64,000 nucleotides of DNA. Source: P52-10 sp041397365 (GTDB lineage Bacteria > Pseudomonadota > Alphaproteobacteria > Rhizobiales > Xanthobacteraceae). Below the pieces are notes generated by a model, which saw only the letters and a list, made by a program, of their open reading frames with translations, did no database searches and had not been told where the DNA came from. Both the position numbers and the translations under genes were made by a program. Position 1 is the first letter of the stretch. Each line of letters opens with the position of its first letter. Positions 28,229 to 37,171 of the stretch are shown in pieces. Location: contig JAWKWT010000009.1 in NCBI GenBank assembly GCA_041397365.1, positions 1-64,000 on the forward strand. The letters run 5' to 3'.

Positions 28229-29626
28229 TCAGCGCGAAATCGCGTCATTTTGCAGGCGCTTGAGCCAGGCTTCCGCCTGTTCCCGCACATTTTTCGGGGC
28301 AGTTCCGCCGAAACTGGTGCGGCTCGCGACCGAACTGCGCACCGACAGCACCGCGAGCGCGTCGGCGGTGATACGCGGCTCGATCGCCTGCATGGCGGCG
28401 AGCGGCAGCCTGTCCAGCGCCACGCCCTCCTCCGACGCCTTGGCGACGATCCGCCCGGTGACGTGATGCGCCTCGCGGAACGGCAGCTTCAGCGACCGCA
28501 CCAGCCAGTCGGCGAGATCGGTGGCGGTGGCGTAGCCGTCGCCGGCCGTACTCTCCATCTTCGCCTTGTCGGCGACGAGGTCGCGCACCATGCCGGTCAT
28601 CGCGTTGATCGCCAGCGACAGCGCGGCGAAGGCGTCCATCGCGCCTTCCTTGTCCTCCTGCATGTCCTTTTGATAGGTCAGCGGCAGCCCCTTCATGACG
28701 ATCAGTAGCGCGTTGAGCGCGCCGATGATACGGCCGGTCTTGGCCCGCACCAGTTCGGCCGCGTCCGGATTGCGCTTCTGCGGCATGATGGAGGAGCCGG
28801 TGGTGAATTTGTCCGAAAGCTTCACCAATCCGACCAGCGGCGAGGTCCACAGCACGATTTCCTCGGCGAAGCGCGACAGATGGATCGAGGCGATCGAGGC
28901 GGCCGACAAGGCTTCCAGCACGAAATCGCGGTCCGAGACCGCATCCAGCGAATTGGCGGCGGGCCGGTCGAAGCCGAGCGCCCTCGCCGTCGCCGCCCGA
29001 TCGATCGGGAACGACGTGCCGGCCAGCGCCGCCGCACCGAGCGGACTCTCGTTCAGCCGCCGCCGCGCATCGGCGAAGCGGCCGCGATCGCGCGCGGCCA
29101 TCTCGACATAGGCCAACAGATGGTGCCCGAACGTCACCGGCTGCGCGGTCTGCAAATGCGTAAAGCCCGGCATCACTGTGTCGGCGTGCTCCAGCGCCCG
29201 CTCGGCGAGCGCGAGCTGATAGGCGGCGAGCGAGGCGTCCAGCGCGTCGATGGTGTCGCGCACCCACAGCTTGAAGTCGGTGGCGACCTGATCGTTGCGC
29301 GAGCGCGCCGTGTGCAGCCGGCCCGCGCCAGCGCCGATCAGCTCCGACAGGCGGCTTTCGACATTCATATGAATGTCTTCCAGCGCTCGCTTGAATGTGA
29401 AGCTGCCCTGCTCGATTTCCGACAGAATCGCGTCTAGACCGGCGGCGATGTTTTTCGCATCACCGGCCTCGATGATGCCCTGCGACGCCAGCATCGCGGC
29501 ATGGGCCTTGGAGGCGGTGATGTCCTGCGCGTAAAGGTGGCGATCGACGTCGATCGAGACGTTGATCGCTTCCATGATCGCGTCGGGGCCGGTCTCGAAC
29601 CGGCCGCCCCACATCTTGTTGCTCAT
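28229..29626 (-). CDS. argH: Argininosuccinate lyase ArgH
   Basis: 465 aa of the fumarase/aspartase superfamily: MWGGRFETGPDAIMEAIN start, TARSRNDQVATDFKLW, MPGFTHLQTAQPVTFGHH, and the signature GSSIMPQKRNPD with the catalytic serine loop. It cleaves argininosuccinate to arginine and fumarate in the cytosol. It is first gene of argH-lptM-lysA and divergent from tlpA across a 62-bp gap, a conserved arrangement in Bradyrhizobium-like genomes. Confidence 0.97.
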   Translation of the reverse strand: MSNKMWGGRFETGPDAIMEAINVSIDVDRHLYAQDITASKAHAAMLASQGIIEAGDAKNIAAGLDAILSEIEQGSFTFKRALEDIHMNVESRLSELIGAGAGRLHTARSRNDQVATDFKLWVRDTIDALDASLAAYQLALAERALEHADTVMPGFTHLQTAQPVTFGHHLLAYVEMAARDRGRFADARRRLNESPLGAAALAGTSFPIDRAATARALGFDRPAANSLDAVSDRDFVLEALSAASIASIHLSRFAEEIVLWTSPLVGLVKLSDKFTTGSSIMPQKRNPDAAELVRAKTGRIIGALNALLIVMKGLPLTYQKDMQEDKEGAMDAFAALSLAINAMTGMVRDLVADKAKMESTAGDGYATATDLADWLVRSLKLPFREAHHVTGRIVAKASEEGVALDRLPLAAMQAIEPRITADALAVLSVRSSVASRTSFGGTAPKNVREQAEAWLKRLQNDAISR

Positions 29627-29688
29627 TTGCTGCTCACATCGCCCCTGCTAAACAAAACCCTGACCGTACCGCACGAACTGGCTTCCGC

Positions 29689-30360
29689 ATGACCTTGAAC
29701 GATCCATCCCCCGAAGCGTCCGGCAAGCGCCGGTCGCGACGCATCGCCCTTATCGCGGGAGCGATCGTGGCCGGCGCCGTGATCGGCTTCGCCGGGGTAT
29801 ACGGGATCGGAGGGCTGACGCGCAATGCGGGCGACCCGGCCTGCCGTCCGACCTTCGACCTTGCCAGGAAAGCCGCGCCGCTGATGAAAGGCGAGGTTGC
29901 CGCGGTGACGGCCGCGAGCCGGCCGTTTCTGATTCCCGACCTGACCTTCCGCGACGCCGACGGCGCGGAGAAGCGCCTGTCCGACTGGCGCGGGCGGACG
30001 ATCCTGCTCAACCTGTGGGCGACCTGGTGCGTGCCCTGCCGCAAGGAAATGCCGGCGCTCGACGAATTGCAGGCGAAGCTCGGCGGCAAGGATTTTCAGG
30101 TGGTCGCCGTCAATATCGACACGCGCGACCTTGACAAGCCGAAGACATGGCTGAACGAGGCTGGCATCAAATCGCTGACCTATTTCAGCGACGCCAAAGC
30201 CAAGGTGTTTCAGGACCTGAAACTCGCCGGAAAAGCCTTCGGCATGCCGACCTCAATCCTGATCGACACCGCCGGCTGCGAAATCGGCACGCTGGCCGGC
30301 CCCGCCGAATGGGCCAGCGACGACGCGCTGAAGCTGGTCCGCGCCGCGCTCGGCAGATAG
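29689..30360 (+). CDS. tlpA: Thiol:disulfide interchange protein TlpA
   Basis: 223 aa with an N-terminal membrane anchor (~19-40, IALIAGAIVAGAVIGFAGVY) and a periplasmic thioredoxin domain with the active site WATWCVPCRKEMP. A Cys in the N-terminal segment (GDPACRP) and a C-terminal one (TAGCEIG) match TlpA of Bradyrhizobium, which reduces copper chaperones and subunit II during cytochrome aa3 assembly. The position divergent to argH is the same as in that genus. The cis-Pro loop is GMPTSIL. Confidence 0.93.
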   Translation: MTLNDPSPEASGKRRSRRIALIAGAIVAGAVIGFAGVYGIGGLTRNAGDPACRPTFDLARKAAPLMKGEVAAVTAASRPFLIPDLTFRDADGAEKRLSDWRGRTILLNLWATWCVPCRKEMPALDELQAKLGGKDFQVVAVNIDTRDLDKPKTWLNEAGIKSLTYFSDAKAKVFQDLKLAGKAFGMPTSILIDTAGCEIGTLAGPAEWASDDALKLVRAALGR

Positions 30361-30403
30361 AGTGGGTGGCGCGTTCGCCATCCCGCATCGAAAGGAACTC
30401 CTG

Positions 30404-30766
30404 ATGCCCTATGTCGACGGATTTATCGTTCCCGTGCCGAAGAAGAAGCTCGACGCCTACAAAAAGCTGGCGAAGAAGACGGCGAAGATCTGGAAGCAAC
30501 ACGGTGCGCTGGAGGTGAAGGAATGCTTCGCCGACGATGTGAAGGTCGGCAAGTGGACATCGTTTCCGCGCAGCGTGAAGATGAAGCCGACCGAAACGGT
30601 GGTCTTCTCCTACATCGTCTACAAATCGCGCAAGGATCGCGACCGCGTCAACGCCAAGGTCATGAAGGACCCGCGGCTTGCCGACATGATGTCCGGTGCG
30701 ATGGAGACACCGTTCGACGCCAAGCGCATGATCTTCGGCGGATTCAAGGTCGGCGTCTCCGCCTGA
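30404..30766 (+). CDS. DUF1428 family protein
   Basis: 120 aa from the ATG at 30404, preceded by AAAGGAACTCCTG. The start MPYVDGFIVPVPKKKLDAYK and the C-terminal PFDAKRMIFGGFKVGV are family hallmarks of DUF1428, a ferredoxin-like dimeric alpha/beta-barrel fold related to EthD/YciI. Function unknown. It lies 43 nt downstream of tlpA on the same strand, possibly sharing its transcript. Confidence 0.88.
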   Translation: MPYVDGFIVPVPKKKLDAYKKLAKKTAKIWKQHGALEVKECFADDVKVGKWTSFPRSVKMKPTETVVFSYIVYKSRKDRDRVNAKVMKDPRLADMMSGAMETPFDAKRMIFGGFKVGVSA

Positions 30767-30799
30767 GGCGCGACGCACCTGCCACGCTGCATGAGGCCG

Positions 30800-30838
30800 G
30801 ACGCCGGTTCCCGCGTTTCAGGATCATGCCCTGACGAA
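30800..30838 (-). repeat. Decayed half-copy of the CTAG-type repeat
   Basis: ACGCCGGTTCCCGCGTTTCAGGATCATGCCCTGA aligns by eye with the ..ACCGGTTCCCACTTTTCGGGATCATGCTCTGA half of hairpin A seen in the intact copies. The other half is missing. It lies between the DUF1428 gene and the dioxygenase. Confidence 0.5.
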
Positions 30839-30971
30839 ACGCCGCAAGCGCCGACAGCGTACGGTTTCGGCATTAAAAATCGCGCGCGGCCCGCAAAGCC
30901 GTTGATCGCATGTCGAACCCGCGCTTAAATCCGGTCAAGCTGTCAAAGAACAACAACCGGGAGAAAGCGAC

Positions 30972-31865
30972 ATGAGCACGGGCACCACGGGCATGAAACG
31001 GGTTGCCGGCCCCCGCTACAAGCACATCGCCGACGAAGGCGCGCCCTTTGAGACGATCACGATCGACAAGCTGACGCCGATCATCGGCGCGGAAATCAGC
31101 GGAATCGATCTGTCGAAGCCGCTCAGCAACCGCACCGCCGACGAAATCCACCGCGCGCTTGCGGAAAACCTCGTCATCTTCTTCCGCGATCAGCACCTGA
31201 CGCCGGAGCAGCATCTCTCTTTCGGCCGCCTGTTCGGCGATCTGCACATCCATCCGGCCGCGCCGCACGCGCCCGGCCATCGCGAACTGATGATCATTCA
31301 CGCCGACAAGGATTCGCCGCGCGCCAATGGCGAAGGCTGGCACAGCGACGTCTCCTGCGACGAAGAGCCGCCGATGGGCAGCATCCTCTACATCAAGACA
31401 TGCCCGCCGAAGGGCGGCGACACGCTGTTCGCCAACATGTACGCCGCCTATGACGCGCTGTCGGACCGCATGAAGACCTATCTGGAGGGGCTGACCGCGA
31501 GCCATGACGGCGAGGACAATTATCGCGGCACCTACGCGAACTTCGGCGTCACGGACAAGCCGGCCTATCCGCGCGCGGAGCACCCCGTCATCCGCGTGCA
31601 TCCGGTCACGAAGAAGAAGGCGCTGTTTGTCAATCGCGGCTTCACGAAATTCATCGTCGGCATTCCGCGCGACGAAAGCGAAGGCATCCTGCGCTATCTC
31701 TATGAACATATGTCCAATCCACTGTTCCAGTGCCGCTTCCGCTGGCAGGAAAACTCGCTCGCATTCTGGGACAATCGCTGCGCCCAGCACCGGGCGATGT
31801 GGGACTACTGGCCGCATACGCGCTCAGGCTTCCGCGTCACGGTTCAGGGCGACAAGCCGGTCTGA
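30972..31865 (+). CDS. TauD/TfdA family Fe(II)/2-oxoglutarate dioxygenase
   Basis: 297 aa. Iron facial triad: His124 and Asp126 in GEGWHSDVSC, and His273 in CAQHRAMWDYWPH. The 2-oxoglutarate-binding Arg is in HTRSGFRVTV. GSILYIKTCPPKGGDTLFAN is the TauD-type core strand. Family enzymes hydroxylate sulfonates, aryloxyalkanoates or carboxylates; the substrate is not readable. It starts after GGGAGAAAG. A peptide/nickel-type binding protein follows 33 nt later on the same strand, so substrate uptake and oxidation may be linked. Confidence 0.92.
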   Translation: MSTGTTGMKRVAGPRYKHIADEGAPFETITIDKLTPIIGAEISGIDLSKPLSNRTADEIHRALAENLVIFFRDQHLTPEQHLSFGRLFGDLHIHPAAPHAPGHRELMIIHADKDSPRANGEGWHSDVSCDEEPPMGSILYIKTCPPKGGDTLFANMYAAYDALSDRMKTYLEGLTASHDGEDNYRGTYANFGVTDKPAYPRAEHPVIRVHPVTKKKALFVNRGFTKFIVGIPRDESEGILRYLYEHMSNPLFQCRFRWQENSLAFWDNRCAQHRAMWDYWPHTRSGFRVTVQGDKPV

Positions 31866-31898
31866 TCCGCGCCCCAACGCATTTTTGGAGAATCTCCG

Positions 31899-33430
31899 AT
31901 GAGATCTGTTCTTTCGCTGCGGCGCGCAGCGTGCGCCGTCGCCGTCATGGCTCTTTTGGCGGCGGCGCCGCACCGGCCGCCACGGCCGAGCCGCAGCGCG
32001 GCGGCTCGCTCAGCATCTCGATCGAATCGGATCTTCCGACGCTCGATCCGGCCGGCTTCGCCTCGTTCAACGACCGCGAGGCCGGAGTCATTCTCTATGA
32101 CTCGCTGATGGATCTCGATCCAAAGGGCAAGATCGTCCCCAATCTCGCAAAAAAGCTCGACTCCGCGCCTGATGCGACATGGTTCAAGGTGGCGCTGCAC
32201 GAGGGCGTGAAATTTCACGACGGCAATCCGCTCGACGCCGACGCCGTCGTCGCACACTTCAAGCGCATGATGGACCCGAAAACACGGTGCCGCTGCCTGT
32301 CGGACCTGTCGCCGGTCGCCTCTGTCGAAGCAACCGGCCCGCTCGAAGTCACCTTCAAGATGAAAACGCCGTCCGCGCATTTTCCCGGCGTGCTGGCCGA
32401 CTTCGCCGGCATGATCGTATCGCCGGCCGCGGTCGAAAAATACAAGGGCGATTTCGGCACCAATCCCGTCGGCAGCGGGCCATTCATGTTCAAGGAATGG
32501 CAGCGCGGCTCGCGCATCGTTTTCACCCGCAATCCGAATTACTGGAAGAAGGGCGCGCCGCTGCTCGACGAAGTGGTGCTGCGGCCGATGCCGGACCAGC
32601 AGACGCGCTATGCGAGCCTGCAATCCGGCAGCCTCGACGTCGTCATGAATGCCGCGGCGCGCGATGTCATCGATGCCCGCGAAGGCAAGAAGCTCAAGGT
32701 CATCAACGCCGGCAGCCTTGCGACGGTGTTCGTGATGATCAACATATCGCGCCCCGAAGTGTCCGACGTCCGCGTCCGCCAGGCGATGGCCTATGCGCTG
32801 GATCGCGTGGCGCTCAACAAGGCGATCAACAAGGGACTCTACAAGATCGCCAACACGCCGTTCGGCTCCGGCCTCGCGCCGCATGAGGCGGTGGATGGCT
32901 ATCCGAATTACGATCCGGCGAAAGCCAAGAAACTGCTCGCCGATTACGGCAAGCCGGTCCGCATCAAGTTCACCGTGAACGCGACGCCGCAGTCGATTCT
33001 GACGGCGCAGGCGCTACAGCAGATGTGGAAGAAGGTCGGCATCGAGACCGATATCGAACAGGTCGAGCAGGTCCAGGGCATTCGCATGGCCGCCGCCAAA
33101 GACTATCAGGTGATGCTGTATCGGTGGGCCGGCGGCGGCGACCCGGACAAGAACGTGCACCAGTTCTTTCACTCGAAGGCGACGGTCAACCGCACCGCCT
33201 ACAACGATCCGCAAATGGACAAGCTGCTGGACGATGCCCGCGCAACGACCGACCCGGCGGCTCGCCTGAAACTCTATCGGCAGGTGAACAATCTGCTGGC
33301 CCGCGACCTGCCTTATCTCTTCCTGACCTATTTCGACAATTACGCGCTTGCGAGTCCGGCTGTGAACGGCATCGTCGGCGTGCCCGATGGGCTGATCCGG
33401 CTCGACAAGGTCTGGAAGGCGAAGCGATAG
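31899..33430 (+). CDS. ABC transporter substrate-binding protein (SBP_bac_5, peptide/opine type), frameshifted in the signal peptide
   Basis: The ATG at 31899 starts a Sec signal peptide (RRAACAVAVMALLAAA) in one frame. The mature protein runs in another frame from ~31970 (AEPQRGGSLSISIESDLPTL) to 33430. One missing base in the GGCGGCGGCG run near 31957-31966 restores a single ~510-aa protein, so a sequencing error or recent mutation is likely. SBP_bac_5 features: YDSLMDLDPKGKIVPNLAK, GVKFHDGNPLDADAV, GSGPFMFKEWQRGSRI and a C-terminal PYLFLTYFDNYALAS. No permease or ATPase genes follow: the next gene is acyP on the opposite strand. It is therefore an orphan binding protein behind the TauD-type dioxygenase. 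Confidence 0.85.
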
Positions 33431-33457
33431 GCGCTGGCGAAGCGATTCGCCGCAACT

Positions 33458-33583
33458 CTAGGGCCCGATCCCAATGCGTTAATCAGACCCGTCGCTTATC
33501 TTTCTCTGTTTGAGCATGATCTGGTCCGACCCGAAGGGCGGCGAAGCGCAAGCCGGTTTCCGCTTTTCGGGATCATGCTCTAG
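33458..33583 (-). repeat. CTAG-type dispersed two-hairpin repeat, copy 4 (with internal insertion)
   Basis: 126 bp with CTAG at both ends (33458 and 33580). The order is hairpin B (degenerate, GGGCCCGATCCCAATGCG), then CGTCGCTTATCTTTCTCTGTTTG-like spacer, then hairpin A, which carries an extra ~24 bp (around 33530-33553) between its arms compared with other copies. The distal CTAG supplies the TAG stop of acyP on the minus strand. Confidence 0.85.
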
Positions 33584-33858
33584 CGGCGGATCACAAACCC
33601 ACCGGCTTGCGGCTCGGCCTCGCCGACGACCGTCACCTGCGCGACCTGCGCAAAGCGCGGCCCGCTGCGGCAGGTCACGAGCATGGCGTCAACGGCCACC
33701 GCATCGCCGCTGAACACGGCTTCGACCTCGCCGGTCGGCAAATTTCGGACCCAGCCGGACAGGGCGCGCGCGGTCGCCTCGCGCTGCGTCCAGTCGCGAT
33801 AGCCGACGCCCTGAACACGGCCGGAGATGCGAACCAGAATCGAGCGTGTTGCCGACAT
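33580..33858 (-). CDS. acyP: Acylphosphatase
   Basis: 92 aa. Signatures: RISGRVQGVGYRDWTQREA (phosphate loop with catalytic Arg) and LSGWVRNLPTGEVEAVF (catalytic Asn). It hydrolyses carboxyl-phosphate bonds of acyl phosphates in the cytosol. Context is odd: the start codon follows the edge of one dispersed repeat (33859 onward) with no visible Shine-Dalgarno, and the TAG stop lies inside another copy (33580-33583), so the gene is exactly bracketed by two copies of the element in opposite orientations. Confidence 0.92.
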   Translation of the reverse strand: MSATRSILVRISGRVQGVGYRDWTQREATARALSGWVRNLPTGEVEAVFSGDAVAVDAMLVTCRSGPRFAQVAQVTVVGEAEPQAGGFVIRR

Positions 33859-33920
33859 CAGAGCATGATCCCGAAAAGTGGGAACCGATTTTCGGAAAAA
33901 ATCATGCTCAAATAAAATGG
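33859..33920 (+). repeat. CTAG-type dispersed repeat, copy 5 (hairpin A only)
   Basis: CAGAGCATGATCCCGAAAAG, TGGGAACCGATTTTCGG and AAATCATGCTCAAATAAAAT form hairpin A and the beginning of the spacer; hairpin B is absent. The left edge touches the acyP start codon. Confidence 0.8.
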
Positions 33921-33936
33921 AATAATGCTGGCCGCC

Positions 33937-34122
33937 TCAGACCGACATATCGAGTTTGCCGCCGATGCCTTCGGCAAGCGGCGCGCTCGGCGCCGGTTGC
34001 AGCAATTGCAGCACCAGTTTTTGGGAATCGATGTTCTGCTTGAGCACGCGCGTCGCCACCGCCTGCTGAAGCGAGGCGGCCTTGTCCGTCATCAAATTGG
34101 CGGCAATGCTGGCGACGTCCAT
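33937..34122 (-). CDS. Small YjfB-like putative motility protein
   Basis: 61 aa: MDVASIAANLMTDKAASLQQ... with the pattern of the YjfB_motility family (short helical protein, VLKQNIDSQKLVLQLLQ, Gly-rich end IGGKLDMSV). In Bacillus the family is linked to SigD-controlled motility; no flagellar genes are seen in this window. Moderate certainty because the family is short. Confidence 0.6.
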   Translation of the reverse strand: MDVASIAANLMTDKAASLQQAVATRVLKQNIDSQKLVLQLLQPAPSAPLAEGIGGKLDMSV

Positions 34123-34239
34123 CGAATGCTGTCTCCCGATGGAAGAAAACTAGTCCCCAACCGTTAACGGACCGGAAACCGGTCCGTTCTCGATGATGAG
34201 CCAACGTCTCCTTCCGCTTGCGGGAAGAAAAAGAGGATA

Positions 34240-35121
34240 TCAGCGCGTCGGAACCGGCTTTTCGCCGCGATAGTCGTAGAAGCCGCGATTGGTCTTGCGG
34301 CCGAGCCAACCGGCCTCGACATATTTCACCAGCAGCGGACACGGCCGGTATTTGGAATCGGCGAGCCCCTCATGCAGCACCTGCATGATGGCGAGGCACG
34401 TATCCAGCCCGATGAAGTCGGCCAGTTCGAGCGGGCCCATCGGATGATGCGCGCCGAGCTTCATCGACGCATCGATCGCCTCGACGTTGCCGACACCCTC
34501 ATAGAGCGTGTAGATCGCCTCGTTTATCATCGGCAGCAGAATGCGGTTGACGATGAAGGCCGGGAAATCCTCGGAGACCGCGATCTGCTTGCCGAGCTTC
34601 AACACGAACGCCTTCGCCGTCTCGAAGGTGGCGTCGTCGGTCGCAATGCCGCGGATGATCTCCACCAGTTCCATGCGCGGCACCGGATTCATGAAGTGAA
34701 TGCCGATGAACCGCTCGGGGCGGTCGGTCGCAGCCGCCAGCCGCGTGATCGAGATGGACGAGGTGTTGGACGCGACGATCGCGCCCGGCTTCAGCACCGC
34801 GCAAAGATCGGTGAAAATCCGTCGCTTGATCTCTTCCTTCTCGGAAGCGCTCTCGATCACGAGATCGCAATCGGCGAGCGCATCCATGCCCAGCGCCGGC
34901 GAGATACGGCCGATCGCGGCCTTGCGCGCGTCGTCGCCGAGCGCCCCGCGCGACACCAGCCGCTTCATGTTGCCGTCGATCGTCGCCAGCGCGGCCTGAA
35001 TCCGGTCCTCAGCGACATCGTTGAGCAGCACGTCGTAACCCGCCAATGCGACGACATGCGCGATGCCGTTGCCCATCTGGCCCGCGCCCACCACACCGAC
35101 TTTTTTGATGTTGAGAGTCAT
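34240..35121 (-). CDS. 3-hydroxybutyryl-CoA dehydrogenase (3-hydroxyacyl-CoA dehydrogenase)
   Basis: 293 aa. The N-terminal Rossmann domain is KVGVVGAGQMGNGIAHVVAL. The catalytic His is in FIGIHFMNPVPRMELVEII with the SNTSSISITRLA loop. The C-terminal dimerisation domain has LLPMINEAIYTLYEGV and HHPMGPLELADFIGLDTCL. It oxidises 3-hydroxybutyryl-CoA with NAD(P) (PHB, butyrate or fatty-acid routes). It lies downstream of etfA on the same strand across a 303-bp region filled with palindromic repeats. Linkage of hbd with etfBA is common and fits acyl-CoA oxidation. Confidence 0.93.
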   Translation of the reverse strand: MTLNIKKVGVVGAGQMGNGIAHVVALAGYDVLLNDVAEDRIQAALATIDGNMKRLVSRGALGDDARKAAIGRISPALGMDALADCDLVIESASEKEEIKRRIFTDLCAVLKPGAIVASNTSSISITRLAAATDRPERFIGIHFMNPVPRMELVEIIRGIATDDATFETAKAFVLKLGKQIAVSEDFPAFIVNRILLPMINEAIYTLYEGVGNVEAIDASMKLGAHHPMGPLELADFIGLDTCLAIMQVLHEGLADSKYRPCPLLVKYVEAGWLGRKTNRGFYDYRGEKPVPTR

Positions 35122-35196
35122 GAATGTCCCGGCTTTTTATGTTCCCCTCATTCGGGGGAAGCTCCGCGTCCCATATAACAACGCGGCAAGGATCAT

Positions 35197-35272
35197 CTAG
35201 TGGTCCGATTCTAACATTTGCATCCCGTTGCAGCGGACGCTTCTGCAAATATTAGAATCGTAGGACCACTAG
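35197..35272. repeat. 76-bp palindromic element with CTAGTGG ends
   Basis: CTAGTGGTCC-GATTCTAA-catTTGCA... pairs with ...TGCAAatatTAGAATC-gtaGGACCACTAG, leaving a short central loop (TCCCGTTGCAGCGGACGCTTC). It lies between the hydroxyacyl-CoA dehydrogenase and etfA. It has no coding capacity and starts and ends with the same CTAGTGG/CCACTAG as its neighbour at 35286. Confidence 0.85.
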
Positions 35273-35285
35273 CAACACTAAGTTT

Positions 35286-35363
35286 CTAGTGGAGTTTTGA
35301 ATTTGACATTCGCCTGTCCAACTCCCGGCAGAGGGATAGCGAATGTCAAATTCACTCCACTAG
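35286..35363. repeat. 78-bp palindromic element with CTAGTGG ends, second unit
   Basis: CTAGTGGAG..TTTGAATTTGACATTCGC pairs with GCGAATGTCAAATTCACTCCACTAG across a ~27-bp centre. The termini match those of the element at 35197 but the stem sequence is different, so these are two related but distinct palindromes only 13 bp apart. Confidence 0.85.
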
Positions 35364-35368
35364 TATCA

Positions 35369-35410
35369 GAAAAACATCGCAAGCGACCCCGTTTGCGGGA
35401 CCGCTTGCGA
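35369..35410 (-). terminator. Intrinsic terminator downstream of etfA
   Basis: On the minus strand TCGCAAGCG-GTCCCGCAAACGGGGT-CGCTTGCGA forms a long stem followed by TGTTTTTC (A-run 35370-35374 on the plus strand). It is placed 15 nt past the etfA stop. Confidence 0.8.
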
Positions 35411-35424
35411 TCAAGGTTTAGGCT

Positions 35425-36376
35425 TTATTTCCCGGCTTTCGCCAGCTCTTCCGTCAGTTCCGGCACCGCCTGATAGAGGTCGGCGACGAGACCGTAATCG
35501 GCCACCTGGAAGATCGGCGCTTCTTCATCCTTGTTGATGGCGACGATCACCTTCGAGTCCTTCATGCCGGCCAGATGCTGGATCGCGCCGGAAATACCGA
35601 CGGCGATGTACAGCTCCGGCGCGACGACCTTGCCGGTCTGACCGACCCTGCCAGTCGTTCGGCGCATAGCCGGCATCGACCGCGGCGCGCGAGGCGCCGA
35701 CGCCGGCGCCGAGCTTGTCGGCGAGCGGCTCGATATACTTCGTGAGTTCTCGCGGCTCTGCATCGCGCGGCCACCGGAGACGATGATCTTCGCCGAGGTG
35801 AGTTCCGGACGATCGCTCTTGGCGACTTCCTCGCCGACGAAGCTCGACAGGCCGGGATCGGCCGCCGCCGCGACGTCCTCGATCGCGGCGCTGCCGCCGG
35901 TTCCGGTCGCCTGGAAGGTCGAGGTACGAACCGTGATGACCTTCTTCTTGTCGTTCGACTTCACCGTCTGGATCGCGTTGCCCGCATAGATCGGGCGTTC
36001 GAACGTGTCCGGCGAGACCACCTTGATGATTTCCGACACCTGCATCACGTCCAGGAGCGCGGCCGCGCGCGGCATCACGTTCTTGAAGCGCGAGGTCGCG
36101 GGCGCGACGATCGCGTCATATTTGTCGGCGAGCGACACGATCAGCGCGGCCATCGGCTCGGCCAGATCGTGGCCGTACTGGTCGCCGGTCGCGACCAGCA
36201 CCTTCGCCACGCCTTGCAGCTTGGAGGCGGCTTCCGCGGCGGCCTTGGTTCCCTGGCCGCCGCCGGCGACGAGGACGTGAACCTCTCCGCCGAGAGCGGC
36301 GGCGGCAGTGAGCGCCTTGTTGGTGGGTCCTTGAGCGTCTCAGCAGCACGTGTTCAGCAATCAGCAGTGTAGTCAT
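35425..36376 (-). pseudogene. etfA: Electron transfer flavoprotein alpha subunit, reading frame broken by several indels
   Basis: FAD-binding half of the ETF heterodimer, which takes electrons from acyl-CoA dehydrogenases. MTTLLIAEH starts at 36376, overlapping the etfB stop by 4 nt. The frame is lost around 36315-36350, then recovered (VLVAGGGQGTKAAAEAASKL, VSGGRAMQSREN). It is lost again near 35746 (one T missing) and restored near 35647 (one extra G), after which VGQTGKVVAPELYIAVGIS and the C-terminus are normal. The -1/+1 pair leaves only ~33 residues scrambled. ETF is needed for growth on many substrates and protein sequence is conserved on both sides of each break, so sequence error is more likely than decay. 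The feature type records the broken frame only. Confidence 0.88.
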
Positions 36377-37124
36377 CCGAGAACTCCGGCTTCATTCTTC
36401 AGCTTCGACACGAGTTCGGCGACATCCTTCACCTTCACGCCCGCCTTGCGGTCCGGCGGCTCGGTCGTCTTAACGATCTCATGGCGCGGCGTGAGATCGA
36501 CGCCGAGGTCGGCGGCGGTCTTCTCGCCGATCGGCTTCTTCTTCGCCTTCATGATGTTGGGCAGGCTGGCGTAGCGCGGCTCGTTGAGACGCAGGTCGGT
36601 GGTGACGATCGCCGGTCCCTTCAGCTTCACGGTCTGCAAGCCGCCGTCGACTTCGCGCGTCACGGTGACGTCGCTGCCGTCGATCACGACCTTCGAGGCG
36701 AAGGTCGCCTGCGACCAGCCGAGCAGCGCGGCCAGCATCTGGCCGGTCTGGTTGCTGTCGTCGTCGATCGCCTGCTTGCCGAGGATGATGAGGTCCGGCT
36801 TCTCCTCGTCGGCGACCGCCTTGAGGATCTTGGCCACCGCCAGCGGCTCGACCACACCGTCGGCCTTGACGAGAATGCCGCGGTCCGCGCCCATGGCGAG
36901 GCCCGTGCGGATCGTCTCGGTGCACTGCTGCGGCCCGATCGAAACGCAGACGACCTCGGTCGCCTTGCCGGCTTCTTCAGGCGGAGCGCCTCCTCGACGG
37001 CGATTTCGTCGAACGGATTCATCGACATCTTGACGTTGGCGAGCTCCACGCCCGACCCGTCGCTCTTCACGCGGATTTTCACGTTGTAGTCAACGACCCG
37101 CTTCACTGGCACAAGAACCTTCAT
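36373..37124 (-). CDS. etfB: Electron transfer flavoprotein beta subunit, one frameshift
   Basis: 249 aa if repaired. The N-terminus MKVLVPVKRVVDYNVKIRV and FDEIAVEEALRLK are in one frame. From LAMGADRGILVKADGVVEP to the stop another frame carries ILGKQAIDDDSNQTGQ, the ETF-beta signature region, and TREVDGGLQTVKLKGPAI. A single missing G near 36976 (LRLK-EAGKATEVV) accounts for the shift. The beta subunit binds AMP and partners EtfA. The stop overlaps the etfA start (ATGA), the usual coupled etfBA arrangement. A promoter candidate lies 48 nt upstream. Confidence 0.88.
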
Positions 37125-37171
37125 CGGTCACCTTTCGTCTCGTTCGCTGGTGTGATGGCTGATAGTCGCGG

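Noticed and set aside
35197..35363. CRISPR-like array
   Set aside because: Two palindromes with different cores, no repeat-spacer periodicity and no cas genes.
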